A DNA stretch of 64,000 nt from Geodermatophilaceae bacterium NBWT11 (GTDB taxonomy: Bacteria; Actinomycetota; Actinomycetes; Mycobacteriales; Geodermatophilaceae), in the NCBI GenBank assembly GCA_014218215.1, contig CP043652.1:2108001-2172000 (forward strand), given 5' to 3'. The notes under the pieces were generated by a model. The model ran no database searches, was not told the DNA's origin, and saw only the letters and a list, made by a program, of their open reading frames with translations. This document shows, one piece after another, positions 51,633 to 60,580 of this stretch. Positions within the stretch are counted from its first letter, which is position 1; every line of letters begins with the position of its first letter. The translations under genes were made by a program, and so were the position numbers.

Positions 51633-52794
51633 GACGACCGTGACGCAGCAGGACGACCGCACCGTCAGCGGGGTCGCCATCCGGCTGGAGGGCGTCACCA
51701 AGCGGTACCCCGGGCAGACCACGCCCGCCGTGGACGCCGTCGACCTGGACATCGCCGCCGGTGAGACGGTCATGTTCGTCGGCCCCTCGGGCTGCGGGAA
51801 GACCACGCTGCTGAAGATGCTCAACCGGCTCATCGAGCCCAGCGGCGGGAAGATCTACCTGGGTGACGAGGACGTCACCGACCAGGACCCCGACCAGCTG
51901 CGCCGCCGGATCGGCTACGTCATCCAGGCCGGCGGGCTCTTCCCGCACATGACCGTGGGCACCAACATCGGGCTGGTCCCCGGCATGCTCAAGTGGGAGA
52001 AGCAGCGCATCGCCGAGCGGGTCGACGAGTTGCTGGACCTGGTGGGCCTGGACCCCGAGGTCTACCGCGACCGGTTCCCCAAGGAGCTCTCCGGCGGCCA
52101 GCAGCAGCGGGTCGGGGTGGCCCGCGCGCTGGCCGCGGACCCGCCGGTGCTGCTCATGGACGAGCCCTTCGGCGCGGTCGACCCGATCACCCGCCAGCGC
52201 CTGCAGGACGAGCTGCTGCGGATCCAGGAGGAGCTGGGCAAGACGATCGTCTTCGTCACCCACGACTTCGACGAGGCGGTGAAGCTCGGGGACAAGATCG
52301 TGGTCTTCGACGTCGGCGCCCGGGTGGTGCAGTACGACACCCCCGAGGCGATCCTGGCCGAGCCGGCCGAGGAGTACGTCGCGGACTTCGTCGGCGCCGG
52401 GGCGACGCTCAAGCAGCTGACCCTCACCCGGGTCGCCGACACCGACCTGCACACACCGGTCACCGCACAGGCGGGCGAGGACAGCGCGGCCGTCGTCGCC
52501 CGCGCCACCGCGGCCGGCGAGCAGTACGTCGTCGTCACCGATGCCCGGGACCGCCCGGTCAGCTGGCCCTCGGTCGCCGAGCTCACCCGGACGACGACCG
52601 TGCCGGCCACCCGGGACGACCGGCTGCCCGTGGTCGGCCTGCGCTCCACCCTCAACGACGCCCTGGACACCATGCTCGCGGCCAGCCAGGGCGGCGTCGT
52701 CGTCACCGGCCGGCGGGACGTCGTGGCCGGCGTGCTGGTCGTCGAGCAGGTCATGGCCGCGATCCAGGCCACGCGCGGGGAGACCCGCGGATGA
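51625..52794 (+). CDS. OpuC/ProV-type ATPase with CBS-like domain
   Basis: A 389-residue ABC ATPase. Walker A GPSGCGKTT, the Q-loop VIQAGGLFPHMTV, signature LSGGQQQRVGVARAL, Walker B VLLMDEPFGAVDP and H-loop VTHDFDEAV are intact. The C-terminal region (about 265-385) has two CBS-like halves (VVVTDARDRPVSW, GVVVTGRRDVVAGVLVVE), as in OpuA/OpuC ATPases that sense ionic strength. It energises the importer. GTG 51625 overlaps the upstream permease by 8 bases. Confidence 0.93.
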   Translation: MSETTVTQQDDRTVSGVAIRLEGVTKRYPGQTTPAVDAVDLDIAAGETVMFVGPSGCGKTTLLKMLNRLIEPSGGKIYLGDEDVTDQDPDQLRRRIGYVIQAGGLFPHMTVGTNIGLVPGMLKWEKQRIAERVDELLDLVGLDPEVYRDRFPKELSGGQQQRVGVARALAADPPVLLMDEPFGAVDPITRQRLQDELLRIQEELGKTIVFVTHDFDEAVKLGDKIVVFDVGARVVQYDTPEAILAEPAEEYVADFVGAGATLKQLTLTRVADTDLHTPVTAQAGEDSAAVVARATAAGEQYVVVTDARDRPVSWPSVAELTRTTTVPATRDDRLPVVGLRSTLNDALDTMLAASQGGVVVTGRRDVVAGVLVVEQVMAAIQATRGETRG

Positions 52795-53579
52795 CGGCCG
52801 CGGTCGGCGGGGCGATGGACGAGGCGGTCGACGTCGAACCCGGGGGGCGCCGTACCGGCACCGCCTGGCGGGGGCTGCTGGTGCAGCCCGTGCTGATCCT
52901 GGCCGTCCTGGCGGCGTTCGTGGTCTGGCGGTCCACCGCCACCCTCACCGATGCCGAGGCCCGGCCACTGGCCTGGTCGGCGCTGGGCAGCAGCATCGCC
53001 GACCACCTGTGGCTCGTGCTGGTCTCCGCCGTCGTCGTGCTGGTGGTGGGCGTCCCGCTGGGCGTGTTGCTCACCCGCGGCCCGTTCCGCCGCGCCACCC
53101 CGGTGGTGCTGGGCATCGCCAACACCGGGCAGGCGGCCCCGGCGATCGGGCTCTTCGTGCTGCTGGCCACCTGGCTGGGGTTCGGCTTCCGGTCCGCCGT
53201 CCTGGCCCTGGTCCTGTACTCGGTGCTCCCGGTGCTCCGGAACACGATGGTCGGGCTGCAGGGCGTGGACGCGCGGCTGGTCGAGGCCGGCCGGGGGATG
53301 GGCATGAGCTCGCTGGCGGTGCTGCTGCGGGTCGAGCTGCCGCTGGCCGTGCCGGTGATCCTGGCCGGCGTCCGCACCGCCCTGGTGCTCCTGGTCGGCA
53401 CGGCGACCCTGGCCACCTTCATCGACGGCGGCGGCCTGGGCCTGCTGATCACCACCGGGATCAACCTCAACCTCGACGTGCTGCTCTACAGCGGCGCGCT
53501 GCTGGTCGCGCTCCTGGCGTTGGCCGTGGACTGGCTGGGGCGGGTCGTGGAGACCGTCGCCCGGCCGAAGGGACTCTGA
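52791..53579 (+). CDS. OpuC/ProU-type permease (second)
   Basis: A 262-residue permease with six helices. The EAA-type loop is VDARLVEAGRGMGMSSLAVLLRVELPLAVPVILAGVR. Two different permeases with one ATPase is the OpuC (heteromeric) layout, unlike homomeric OpuA. ATG 52791 overlaps the ATPase stop (ATGA). Confidence 0.92.
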   Translation: MTAAVGGAMDEAVDVEPGGRRTGTAWRGLLVQPVLILAVLAAFVVWRSTATLTDAEARPLAWSALGSSIADHLWLVLVSAVVVLVVGVPLGVLLTRGPFRRATPVVLGIANTGQAAPAIGLFVLLATWLGFGFRSAVLALVLYSVLPVLRNTMVGLQGVDARLVEAGRGMGMSSLAVLLRVELPLAVPVILAGVRTALVLLVGTATLATFIDGGGLGLLITTGINLNLDVLLYSGALLVALLALAVDWLGRVVETVARPKGL

Positions 53580-54544
53580 TGCGCCGCTACACCACCGCTC
53601 TGCTGATCGCCCCGCTCCTGCTGGCCGGGTGCGGCCTGCAGGCCGCCAACCAGTACACCCCCGACGCCGACCCCGGCCTCATCGAGCCGATCGCCGGTGC
53701 CGAGGGCGTCGAGCTCGTCGTCGGCAGCAAGAACTTCACCGAGCAGCTGATCCTGGGCAAGGTCGCGGTCATCGCGCTGCAGACCGCGGGGTTCGACGTG
53801 CTGGACCGCACCAACATCCCCGGTTCGGTGCCGGTGCGCACCGGTGCGACCAGCGGTGAGATCGACATGAACTGGGAGTACACCGGCACCGCCTGGCTGA
53901 CCTACCTGGGCATGTCCGAGGGCATCCCGGACCGCACCGAGCAGTACGAGGCGGTGCGCCAGGCCGACCTGGCCAACGACCTGACCTGGCTGCCGCCGGC
54001 GGAGATGAACAACACCTACGCCTTCGCCATCCGCAGCGAGGCCGCCGCCGACCTCGGCGTGAGCACGCTGAGCGACATCGCCGAGCTGCCGGTGGAGCAG
54101 CGGACGTTCTGCGTCGAGGCCGAGTTCGCCAGCCGCAACGACGGGTTCGTGCCGATGCTGGAGGCCTACGGCATCCCGCTGGGCAGCCCGGACGGCGTCC
54201 CCCGCGACAACGTCTCGACGCTGGACACCGGGGCGGTCTACACCGCCACCGACCAGGGCGCGTGCAACTTCGGCGAGGTCTTCACCACCGACGGCCGGAT
54301 CGAGTCCCTCGACCTGACCGTGCTCGAGGACGACCGGCAGTTCTTCCCCGCCTACAACGTGGCCCCGGTGGTCTACACCCCCACGCTGGAGGCGCACCCC
54401 GAGCTGGCCGACGTGTTCGCCGAGATCACCCCGCTGATCACCGACGAGGTCATGATCGAGCTCAACCGCCGCGTGGACGTCGACGGCGAGGAGCCAGTGG
54501 ACGTGGCCCTGGACTGGATGCGCTCGGAGGGCCTGGTCACCTGA
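53579..54544 (+). CDS. OpuC/ProX-type substrate-binding lipoprotein
   Basis: A 321-residue lipoprotein. The signal peptide ends at lipobox LLAGC (Cys at about residue 18). The ligand-binding body starts VELVVGSKNFTEQLILG and includes MNWEYTGTAWLTYLG, AYNVAPVVYTPTL and LADVFAEI, the fold of betaine- and choline-binding proteins. It captures solute outside the membrane. ATG 53579 overlaps the permease stop (TGATG). Confidence 0.92.
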   Translation: MRRYTTALLIAPLLLAGCGLQAANQYTPDADPGLIEPIAGAEGVELVVGSKNFTEQLILGKVAVIALQTAGFDVLDRTNIPGSVPVRTGATSGEIDMNWEYTGTAWLTYLGMSEGIPDRTEQYEAVRQADLANDLTWLPPAEMNNTYAFAIRSEAAADLGVSTLSDIAELPVEQRTFCVEAEFASRNDGFVPMLEAYGIPLGSPDGVPRDNVSTLDTGAVYTATDQGACNFGEVFTTDGRIESLDLTVLEDDRQFFPAYNVAPVVYTPTLEAHPELADVFAEITPLITDEVMIELNRRVDVDGEEPVDVALDWMRSEGLVT

Positions 54545-54608
54545 CCCGCTGGCCCCGTGGCGTGGCAGGGCGCGGTCCCCGCGCCCTGCTCACTCCATGA
54601 TGGGCACC

Positions 54609-55568
54609 GTGGACTTCGACGAGGTCGCCGACGAGCTGTATGCCGCGCTGCCCGGGGAGTTCATCGCCGCCCGGGACGACGCCGTGGCGGCGGCCAAGCG
54701 CACCGACAAGGTGCTGGCCCGCCGGCTGGGTGCGCTGGGCAAGCCGACGCTGGCCGGCTGGACGGTGAACACGCTGGTCCGCTCCGCGGGGGACCAGGTG
54801 CAGGAGCTGGTGTCGCTGGGCGAGCTGCTCCGCTCGGCCCAGGACTCCCTGGACCCCGAGGCCATGCGCGAGCTGGGCAAGCAGCGTCAGCAGGTGGTGC
54901 GGGCGCTGGCCCGGGAGGCCGCCAGGCTCGCCCGGCGCGCCGGGCACCCGGTGAGCGAGCAGGTGGTCGGCCAGGTCGAGGAGACGCTGCGGGCCGCGGT
55001 GGCCGACCCGGCGGCGGGCGAGGCGGTGCTGGCCGGCCGGCTCACCGGGGCGCTGACCTACAACGGCCTGGGGACGCCGGAGCCCGCGGCCCGCCCCGCC
55101 GGCCCGGCGCGCCGTCCCCCCGCACGCGCGGCCGCCCCGGAGGAACCCGAGGAACCCGCCGCCCCGCCGGTCGACCTGGACGCCGCCCGGGCGGCCAAGG
55201 CCGACCGGGCCGCCCGGCGGGAGGCCGAGGAGCGGTTGCGCCGGGCCCGGGCCGAGCTGCGCACCGCCCGCACGGTGGCCGACGACGCCGCCGGCGAGGT
55301 CGAGCAGGCTGTGACGGCGGCGCACGAGGCCGAACAGGCCGCCGCCGAGGCGCGTCGCGGCCGCGACGACGCCGACCGACGGGTCACCGAGCTGGAGTCC
55401 GCGCTGGAGGCCGCCCGGGAGCGGGCCACCGCGGCCGCCGACGACGTGACGCAGGCCGAGGACGCCGCCGCCCGCGCCGAGGACGACCGGCAGACCGCCC
55501 GGGCCGAGGCCGAGCGGGCCGCCGAGCAGCGGGACAGGGCCCAGCAGGTCGTCGACGAGCTGTCCTGA
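54609..55568 (+). CDS. coiled-coil protein of unknown function upstream of phaC
   Basis: A 319-residue protein with two parts. Residues 1-155 are helical (VDFDEVADELYAALPGEFI, LAREAARLARRAG). A Pro/Ala linker is followed by a highly charged coiled coil (about 190-318). GTG 54609 is preferred because CATGAT (54596-54601) lies seven bases upstream; ATG 54597 and 54600 are alternatives. The family is not recognised. Its place before phaC invites a phasin-like idea, which is unproven. Confidence 0.6.
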   Translation: MDFDEVADELYAALPGEFIAARDDAVAAAKRTDKVLARRLGALGKPTLAGWTVNTLVRSAGDQVQELVSLGELLRSAQDSLDPEAMRELGKQRQQVVRALAREAARLARRAGHPVSEQVVGQVEETLRAAVADPAAGEAVLAGRLTGALTYNGLGTPEPAARPAGPARRPPARAAAPEEPEEPAAPPVDLDAARAAKADRAARREAEERLRRARAELRTARTVADDAAGEVEQAVTAAHEAEQAAAEARRGRDDADRRVTELESALEAARERATAAADDVTQAEDAAARAEDDRQTARAEAERAAEQRDRAQQVVDELS

Positions 55569-55603
55569 GCACCCTGCCGGGTTGCCGCTGGAGCTCGTCG
55601 GGG

Positions 55604-55644
55604 CAGGATGTGACGCACAGCACTCACCCGCCTGGACGGGTGAG
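55604..55644 (+). promoter_or_regulatory. phaC promoter with inverted repeat in the leader
   Basis: TTGCCG (55582-55587), a 16-base spacer and CAGGAT (55604-55609) look like a promoter. CTCACCCG-CCTGGA-CGGGTGAG (55623-55644) is a perfect inverted repeat just downstream, upstream of the ribosome site, and may be an operator or RNA hairpin. Confidence 0.45.
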
Positions 55645-55670
55645 GCGGCCGATCGTGCGGAGACCCACAG

Positions 55671-57437
55671 ATGACGACCAGCCAGCGGCGCACCCGACCG
55701 GAGACCACCGTGGCCGAGCCCGCGGAGCAGCAGTCGGACCTGGAGCTCGTCGAGGCCGCGATCGAGGCGCTCACCGGGGCGCTCCCGGTCGCGCTGAGCC
55801 CCACCCAGGGGCTGGCCGCCGCCCGTCGGCTGGTGGGCACCGTCGTCCGGCAGCCCCGGGCGCTCACCAAGCGGGGGGTGGACCTCACCGCGCAGCTGGC
55901 CCGGATCGCCGCGGGCACCTCCGACATCGCCCCCGACCGCAAGGACGCCCGCTGGAAGGACCCGGCCTGGCAGACCAACCCGCTCTACAAGCGGGTCGGC
56001 CAGTCCTACCTGGCCTGGAACCGCGCGGTGCACGGCGTCGTGGAGGACCTCGACCTCGACGAGAAGAGCAAGTTGCGCGCACTGTTCCTGCTCAAGCTGG
56101 TCACCGAGGCGGTGGCGCCCACCAACACGCTGGTCGGCAACCCGGCGGCGCTCAAGCGGGCCCGCGAGACCCGGGGCAGGAGCCTGGTCGACGGGGCCCG
56201 GCACGCCCTCTACGACGTGCGCAACAACGGGGCGATGCCCTCGATGGTCGACTCCCGGCCCTTCGTGATCGGCGAGACCATCGCCGCGACCCCGGGCGCG
56301 GTGGTGTGGAAGAACGAGATCGCCGAGCTCATCCAGTACTCCCCGAGCACCGGGAAGGTGCACGAGCGGCCGATGCTGGTCATGCCGCCGCAGATCAACA
56401 AGTACTACGTGCTGGACCTGGCCCCGGGCCGCAGCATGGTCGAGCACCTGGTCTCCCACGGACACCAGGTCTTCATGCTCAGCTGGGCCAACCCCGGCAA
56501 GGGCGACGCGGCCTGGGACTACGACTCCTACGCCCGCACCGCGCTGGAGGCCTCCGACGTCGTCCGGGAGATCACCGGGTCCTCGGACATGAACCTGCTC
56601 GGCGTCTGCGCCGGCGGGATCACCGCGGCCGGGCTGCTCGGGCACCTGGCCACTGCCGGTGACGACCGGTTCGCCAGCGTCACCTTCCTGGTCACCCTGA
56701 TCGACTTCGAGGTGCCCTCCCAGGTGGGCACCTTCATCTCCAGGCCGGTCGTGGCGGCGGCGAGCCGGAAGAGCCGGAGCGAGGGCGTGCTGTCCGGCCG
56801 GGAGCTGGCCCGGGTGTTCGCCTGGCTGCGGCCCAACGACCTGGTCTGGAACTACTGGGTCAACAACTACCTGATGGGCAAGAACCCGCCGGCCTTTGAC
56901 GTCCTGGCCTGGAACGCCGACGCCGTCGACCTCCCGGCGTCGCTGCACGGGGACTTCATGGACATGGCGCAGAGCAACTCCCTCACCCACCCCGGCGAGC
57001 TGCGGGTGCTGGGGACGGGGGTCGACCTGGGGAAGGTGACCGTCGACAGCTACGTGGTCGGCGCGGTCACCGACCACATCTGCCCCTGGCGGGCCTGCTA
57101 CCCGGTGGTGGACCTGATGGGCGGCTCGGTGGAGTTCGTGCTCAGCAGCCAGGGCCACATCCAGGCGCTGATCAACCCCTCGGGCAACCCGAAGGGTTCT
57201 TACCGGACGACGGACGGCGACGACCCCGCCCGCGGTGCGGACGACAGCGCCGGCAGGCCCACCGCCGACGAGTGGCTCGAGCGGGCCACCGAGCACCCGG
57301 GCTCCTGGTGGGACCACTGGGTGGAGTGGCTCGAGCCCCGCTCGGGGGCGGAGAGGAACGCCCGGCGGAAGCTGGGCAGCAAGGCCCACCCACCGATCGA
57401 GGACGCCCCGGGCAGCTACGTCCGGGCGAAGGTCTGA
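55671..57437 (+). CDS. phaC: polyhydroxyalkanoate synthase
   Basis: A 588-residue PHA synthase of class I/II type. The lipase-like box is GVCAGG with the catalytic Cys near residue 312. The Asp lies in VGAVTDHICPW and the His in SSQGHIQALINP. MLVMPPQINKYYVLDLAPGRSMVEHLV and LMGKNPPAFDVLAWNADAV are typical. It polymerises 3-hydroxyacyl-CoA into storage granules. ATG 55671 has GGAG eight bases upstream. A PhaZ-like hydrolase gene starts two bases after its stop. Confidence 0.95.
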   Translation: MTTSQRRTRPETTVAEPAEQQSDLELVEAAIEALTGALPVALSPTQGLAAARRLVGTVVRQPRALTKRGVDLTAQLARIAAGTSDIAPDRKDARWKDPAWQTNPLYKRVGQSYLAWNRAVHGVVEDLDLDEKSKLRALFLLKLVTEAVAPTNTLVGNPAALKRARETRGRSLVDGARHALYDVRNNGAMPSMVDSRPFVIGETIAATPGAVVWKNEIAELIQYSPSTGKVHERPMLVMPPQINKYYVLDLAPGRSMVEHLVSHGHQVFMLSWANPGKGDAAWDYDSYARTALEASDVVREITGSSDMNLLGVCAGGITAAGLLGHLATAGDDRFASVTFLVTLIDFEVPSQVGTFISRPVVAAASRKSRSEGVLSGRELARVFAWLRPNDLVWNYWVNNYLMGKNPPAFDVLAWNADAVDLPASLHGDFMDMAQSNSLTHPGELRVLGTGVDLGKVTVDSYVVGAVTDHICPWRACYPVVDLMGGSVEFVLSSQGHIQALINPSGNPKGSYRTTDGDDPARGADDSAGRPTADEWLERATEHPGSWWDHWVEWLEPRSGAERNARRKLGSKAHPPIEDAPGSYVRAKV

Positions 57438-57439
57438 GG

Positions 57440-58279
57440 GTGGCGCGCACCGCTGCTGCCCGCGGTCGCTCCGGCGCCCGCACCCTCGAGGTCGCTGGGT
57501 ACTCCCTCCGCGTGCGGGTGGAGCACGCCGGGGCCGGCCGGCCCCTGCTGCTCGTCAACGGCATCGGCGCCACCGGCGACCTGTTCGACACGTTCCGCTC
57601 GCACCTGGGGGACAGGGAGACCGTCTCCTTCGACGCGCCCGGGGTGGGGGAGAGCTCCACCCCGACCTACCCGCCGACGATGCGCAAGCTGGCCGGCGTG
57701 GTCGCCGAGCTGGTCCGCGCGGTGGGCCACGAGCAGGTCGACGTCCTGGGGCTGTCCTGGGGCGGGGCGCTGGTCCAGGAGCTGGCCCGCCGGCACCCCG
57801 ACGTCGTCCGGCGGCTGGTGCTGGCCGGCACCACCCCGGGCTGGGTGTCGCTGCCCGGGCGGCCGGCGGCGATCAGCATCCTGGCCTCCCCGATGCGCTA
57901 CTACTCCCCGGGCTACCTGACCCGGGTGGCCCCGACGCTCTACGGCGGCGGCATCCAGCACCACCCCGACCTGCTCGGCGAGCACGCCGCGCAGCGCTCG
58001 GCGCACCCGCCCACGCCCTACGGCTACCTCTGCCAGCTCGCGGCGCTGCGCCGCTGGTCGAGCCTGCCCTGGCTGCACCGGCTGGAGATGCCGACACTGG
58101 TGCTCGCCGGGGACGACGACCCGATCATCCCGCTGGCCAACGCCCGGCTGATGGCCTCCCGGCTGCCGCACGGCGAACTGCACGTCGTCCGCGGTGGGGG
58201 GCACCTGTTCCTGTTCACCCACGCCGACCGGATGGCCGGCGTGGTGCGCGAGTTCCTCGACTCCCCTCAGGCGCCGTAG
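57440..58279 (+). CDS. alpha/beta hydrolase, PhaZ-like PHA depolymerase
   Basis: A 279-residue hydrolase. LLLVNGIGATGDLF resembles the oxyanion segment of intracellular medium-chain PHA depolymerases. The nucleophile is in GLSWGG, the acid in GDDDPIIPL and the His in GGGHLFLF. Next to phaC it would mobilise stored polymer. GTG 57440 follows the phaC stop after two bases. The stop overlaps the convergent nucleoside hydrolase stop region by 13 bases. Confidence 0.85.
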   Translation: MARTAAARGRSGARTLEVAGYSLRVRVEHAGAGRPLLLVNGIGATGDLFDTFRSHLGDRETVSFDAPGVGESSTPTYPPTMRKLAGVVAELVRAVGHEQVDVLGLSWGGALVQELARRHPDVVRRLVLAGTTPGWVSLPGRPAAISILASPMRYYSPGYLTRVAPTLYGGGIQHHPDLLGEHAAQRSAHPPTPYGYLCQLAALRRWSSLPWLHRLEMPTLVLAGDDDPIIPLANARLMASRLPHGELHVVRGGGHLFLFTHADRMAGVVREFLDSPQAP

Positions 58280-59217
58280 GACTCCAGCCGGCCCACCAGG
58301 AACTCCACCGCGGCCTCGCTGTCGACGGTGTCGGCGACCTCGACGGCGGTGTCGGCGGTGCTCACCGCACGCAGGTCGGCGAGCGTCTGGCCGCGGGCGG
58401 CGCCCAGCGTGGTGCCGACGACGACGTCCCGGCGGGTGGTGCCCAGCGTGCCGGGCACGACCGCCTCGGTGAGCGCCAGGGCGTCGTGCACGCACACCCC
58501 GCTGATCCCGTAGCTGTTGCGGGCGGCGTCCACGTACTGCTGCAGCACCGCCGCGGCGGTCCGGCCCACGTGACCGCCGTGGGCGCGGAAGCGCTCGATG
58601 CCGGGCTCGGTGAGCACGGTGGGCAGCGTGACGTCCAGCCCCACCATGGTCACCGGCAGCGGGCTCGTGAGCACCGCGTGCGCGGCCTCCGGGTCGGCCC
58701 AGGCGTTGAACTCCGCCGCCGCGGTGACGTTGCCGCCGCGGGCCGCCGAGCCGCCCATCCAGACGACGCGGCCGATCCGGGCCGCGGCCTCGGGGAAGAC
58801 GGCCAGCAGCAGCGCGATGTTCGTCAGCGGGCCGATCGGGGCGACGGTGACGGTGCCCGGGTCGTGGGCCATCAGCAGCTCGGCCAGCGCGACCACGGCC
58901 GGTCGCGGGTCGACCGCGGCCGGGGAGGGGTCCAGCTCCACCCCGCCCATGCCGGCCGCGCCGTGCACGTGCCCGGCCCGCTCGGGCAGCGGGTGCACGA
59001 GCGGGCCGGCGGCACCCACCGCGACCGGTACGTCCGAGCGCCCGGCCAGGTGCAGCACCCGCAGCGCGTTCTCCGTCGTCTGCGCGAGCTCGACGTTGCC
59101 GTGCACCGTCGTCACCAGCTGCAGGTCGACCTCCGGGCTGGCCAGGGCCAGCAGGATCGCCAGCGCGTCGTCGATGCCGGGGTCGGTGTCGATCACCAGG
59201 GGGATGCGGTCGGTCAC
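58267..59217 (-). CDS. nucleoside hydrolase
   Basis: A 316-residue Ca-dependent ribohydrolase. The signature LVIDTDPGIDDALA near the N-terminus binds the metal, and VTVAPIGPLTNIALLL, VVWMGGSAA and GVCVHDALAL follow the family order. It cleaves ribonucleosides to base and ribose for salvage. GTG 59217 is favoured over a longer frame because CAGGGT lies seven bases before it. It overlaps the PhaZ-like gene tail-to-tail by 13 bases. Confidence 0.9.
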   Translation of the reverse strand: MTDRIPLVIDTDPGIDDALAILLALASPEVDLQLVTTVHGNVELAQTTENALRVLHLAGRSDVPVAVGAAGPLVHPLPERAGHVHGAAGMGGVELDPSPAAVDPRPAVVALAELLMAHDPGTVTVAPIGPLTNIALLLAVFPEAAARIGRVVWMGGSAARGGNVTAAAEFNAWADPEAAHAVLTSPLPVTMVGLDVTLPTVLTEPGIERFRAHGGHVGRTAAAVLQQYVDAARNSYGISGVCVHDALALTEAVVPGTLGTTRRDVVVGTTLGAARGQTLADLRAVSTADTAVEVADTVDSEAAVEFLVGRLESYGA

Positions 59218-59542
59218 GGCGGCCACCCTGCCGCACGCCCCGCCCCCGACGAGAGGCGCCCTTCTCGTCGGCAGTCCCACGCGACACGCCAGCCCCACGT
59301 GTCGCGTCCGGAGGTCACCGTCCCGGAAACCGCGGTTTCCGGGGGATCTGGGCCCTGGGGGTCGACAAGTGACCGGATCGCGAGGGGGGTCACCGGCCCG
59401 CGACACGGGTTGCGCATCGGTTCGGTCACGCGGGCTCCAGAGCGTGTCCGTGGTGGCCGATCACGGGAGTCCCACGCGTCACTCTCGTCCCTGACCGGAG
59501 CTCCTCCCCGGCTCCGGCCCACTCCCGCCCAGGAGACAGACG
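59218..59542. other. 325-bp gap with no supported gene
   Basis: It holds the nucleoside hydrolase promoter (minus strand) and the ribosome site GGAGACAG before 59543. I see no RNA gene or operon start signal beyond these. Confidence 0.5.
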
Positions 59543-60580
59543 ATGACGATGACCGCGGTCCCCGTCCCCACCACGCTCGTGCTCGACGCCCTGCCCGCCC
59601 TCTCCTTGACCTCCATCGACACCGACGTCGAGTTCCTGGAGCCCCGACCCCGCCGGTCCGAGGTGAGCGACCTCTGGGCCGCGCTGGAGGCCTCCACCGA
59701 CCCGCAGGTGCCCGCACCGACCCGGTTCGCCGGCCTGCTGCAGACCCTGGTCGGCTGGCTGCGCCGCCAGTGGCTGCGGCTGGGCTCCTGGGGCGCCGGC
59801 CCCCGGGGCGAGCACCTGGCCTGGGGCGGACGCCGGTACGCCCCGCTCCAGCCGGCCGCCCCGGCCCTGCGCCACCGCGCCCCGGACGACGACGACCCGG
59901 TGCCGATGCGCGAGCTGCCCAGCACGCCGACCACCGCACCCCGGCCCCGGCACACCGGCGCACTGCGGACGACGTCCCTGCAGGCACCGCACGTGCTGCT
60001 CGGCCGCCGGGCGCCGGCCCCGCTGCCGCCCCGGCCCGCCCCTGCGCCGGTCGTCGTCCGGCCGCTGCCCCCGCTGGTGCACGCCCGGCGGACCACGTCG
60101 GTCGTGGTGCGACCCAGCGGCGCCGACCGCTCCGTGCCCCGCTCGGTGCGCCCGGGACTGCGCACGGTGAGCCGGACCACCCGACCGGTCCTTAGTCTGG
60201 CTACGTGTCCAGCCCCGCTTTCACCACCCGACCCGAGCTCGCCGGCACGTTCGGGATGGTCGCCTCGACGCACTGGCTCGCCAGCCAGGCGGGCATGGCG
60301 ACGCTCGAGGCGGGCGGCAACGCCTTCGACGCCGCCGTCGCGACCGGTTTCGCCCTCCACGTCGTCGAGCCCCACCTCAACGGCCCGGGGGGCGAGGTCC
60401 CGATCCTCTTCGCCCGCGGCGGGAGCGGGGCAGGCGCGGGGCAGCCCGTCCTGCTGTCCGGTCAGGGGGTCGCCCCCGCGACCGCCACGATCGACGCCTT
60501 CGAACACCTGGGCCTCGAGCTCGTCCCCGGCACGGGACTGCTCGCCGCCACCGTCCCCGGTGCCGTCGGCGCCTGGCTGA
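59543..60580 (+). CDS. unknown protein; reading frame probably overextended
   Basis: ATG 59543 follows a GGAG ribosome site by seven bases. The first 220 codons give a plausible Ala/Pro/Arg-rich protein (VPTTLVLDALPALSLTSIDTDVEFLE, LVGWLRRQWLRLGSWG). From about 60200 the frame overlaps the gamma-glutamyltransferase gene in another frame and turns into Ser/Pro/Arg shadow sequence. The natural stop may have been lost by a frameshift, or the gene may be shorter. No family is recognised. Confidence 0.4.
   Translation: MTMTAVPVPTTLVLDALPALSLTSIDTDVEFLEPRPRRSEVSDLWAALEASTDPQVPAPTRFAGLLQTLVGWLRRQWLRLGSWGAGPRGEHLAWGGRRYAPLQPAAPALRHRAPDDDDPVPMRELPSTPTTAPRPRHTGALRTTSLQAPHVLLGRRAPAPLPPRPAPAPVVVRPLPPLVHARRTTSVVVRPSGADRSVPRSVRPGLRTVSRTTRPVLSLATCPAPLSPPDPSSPARSGWSPRRTGSPARRAWRRSRRAATPSTPPSRPVSPSTSSSPTSTARGARSRSSSPAAGAGQARGSPSCCPVRGSPPRPPRSTPSNTWASSSSPARDCSPPPSPVPSAPG
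60193..60198 (+). promoter_or_regulatory. -10 element of the gamma-glutamyltransferase gene (leaderless)
   Basis: TAGTCT lies six bases before GTG 60205, inside the 3' part of the preceding open frame. Confidence 0.5.
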
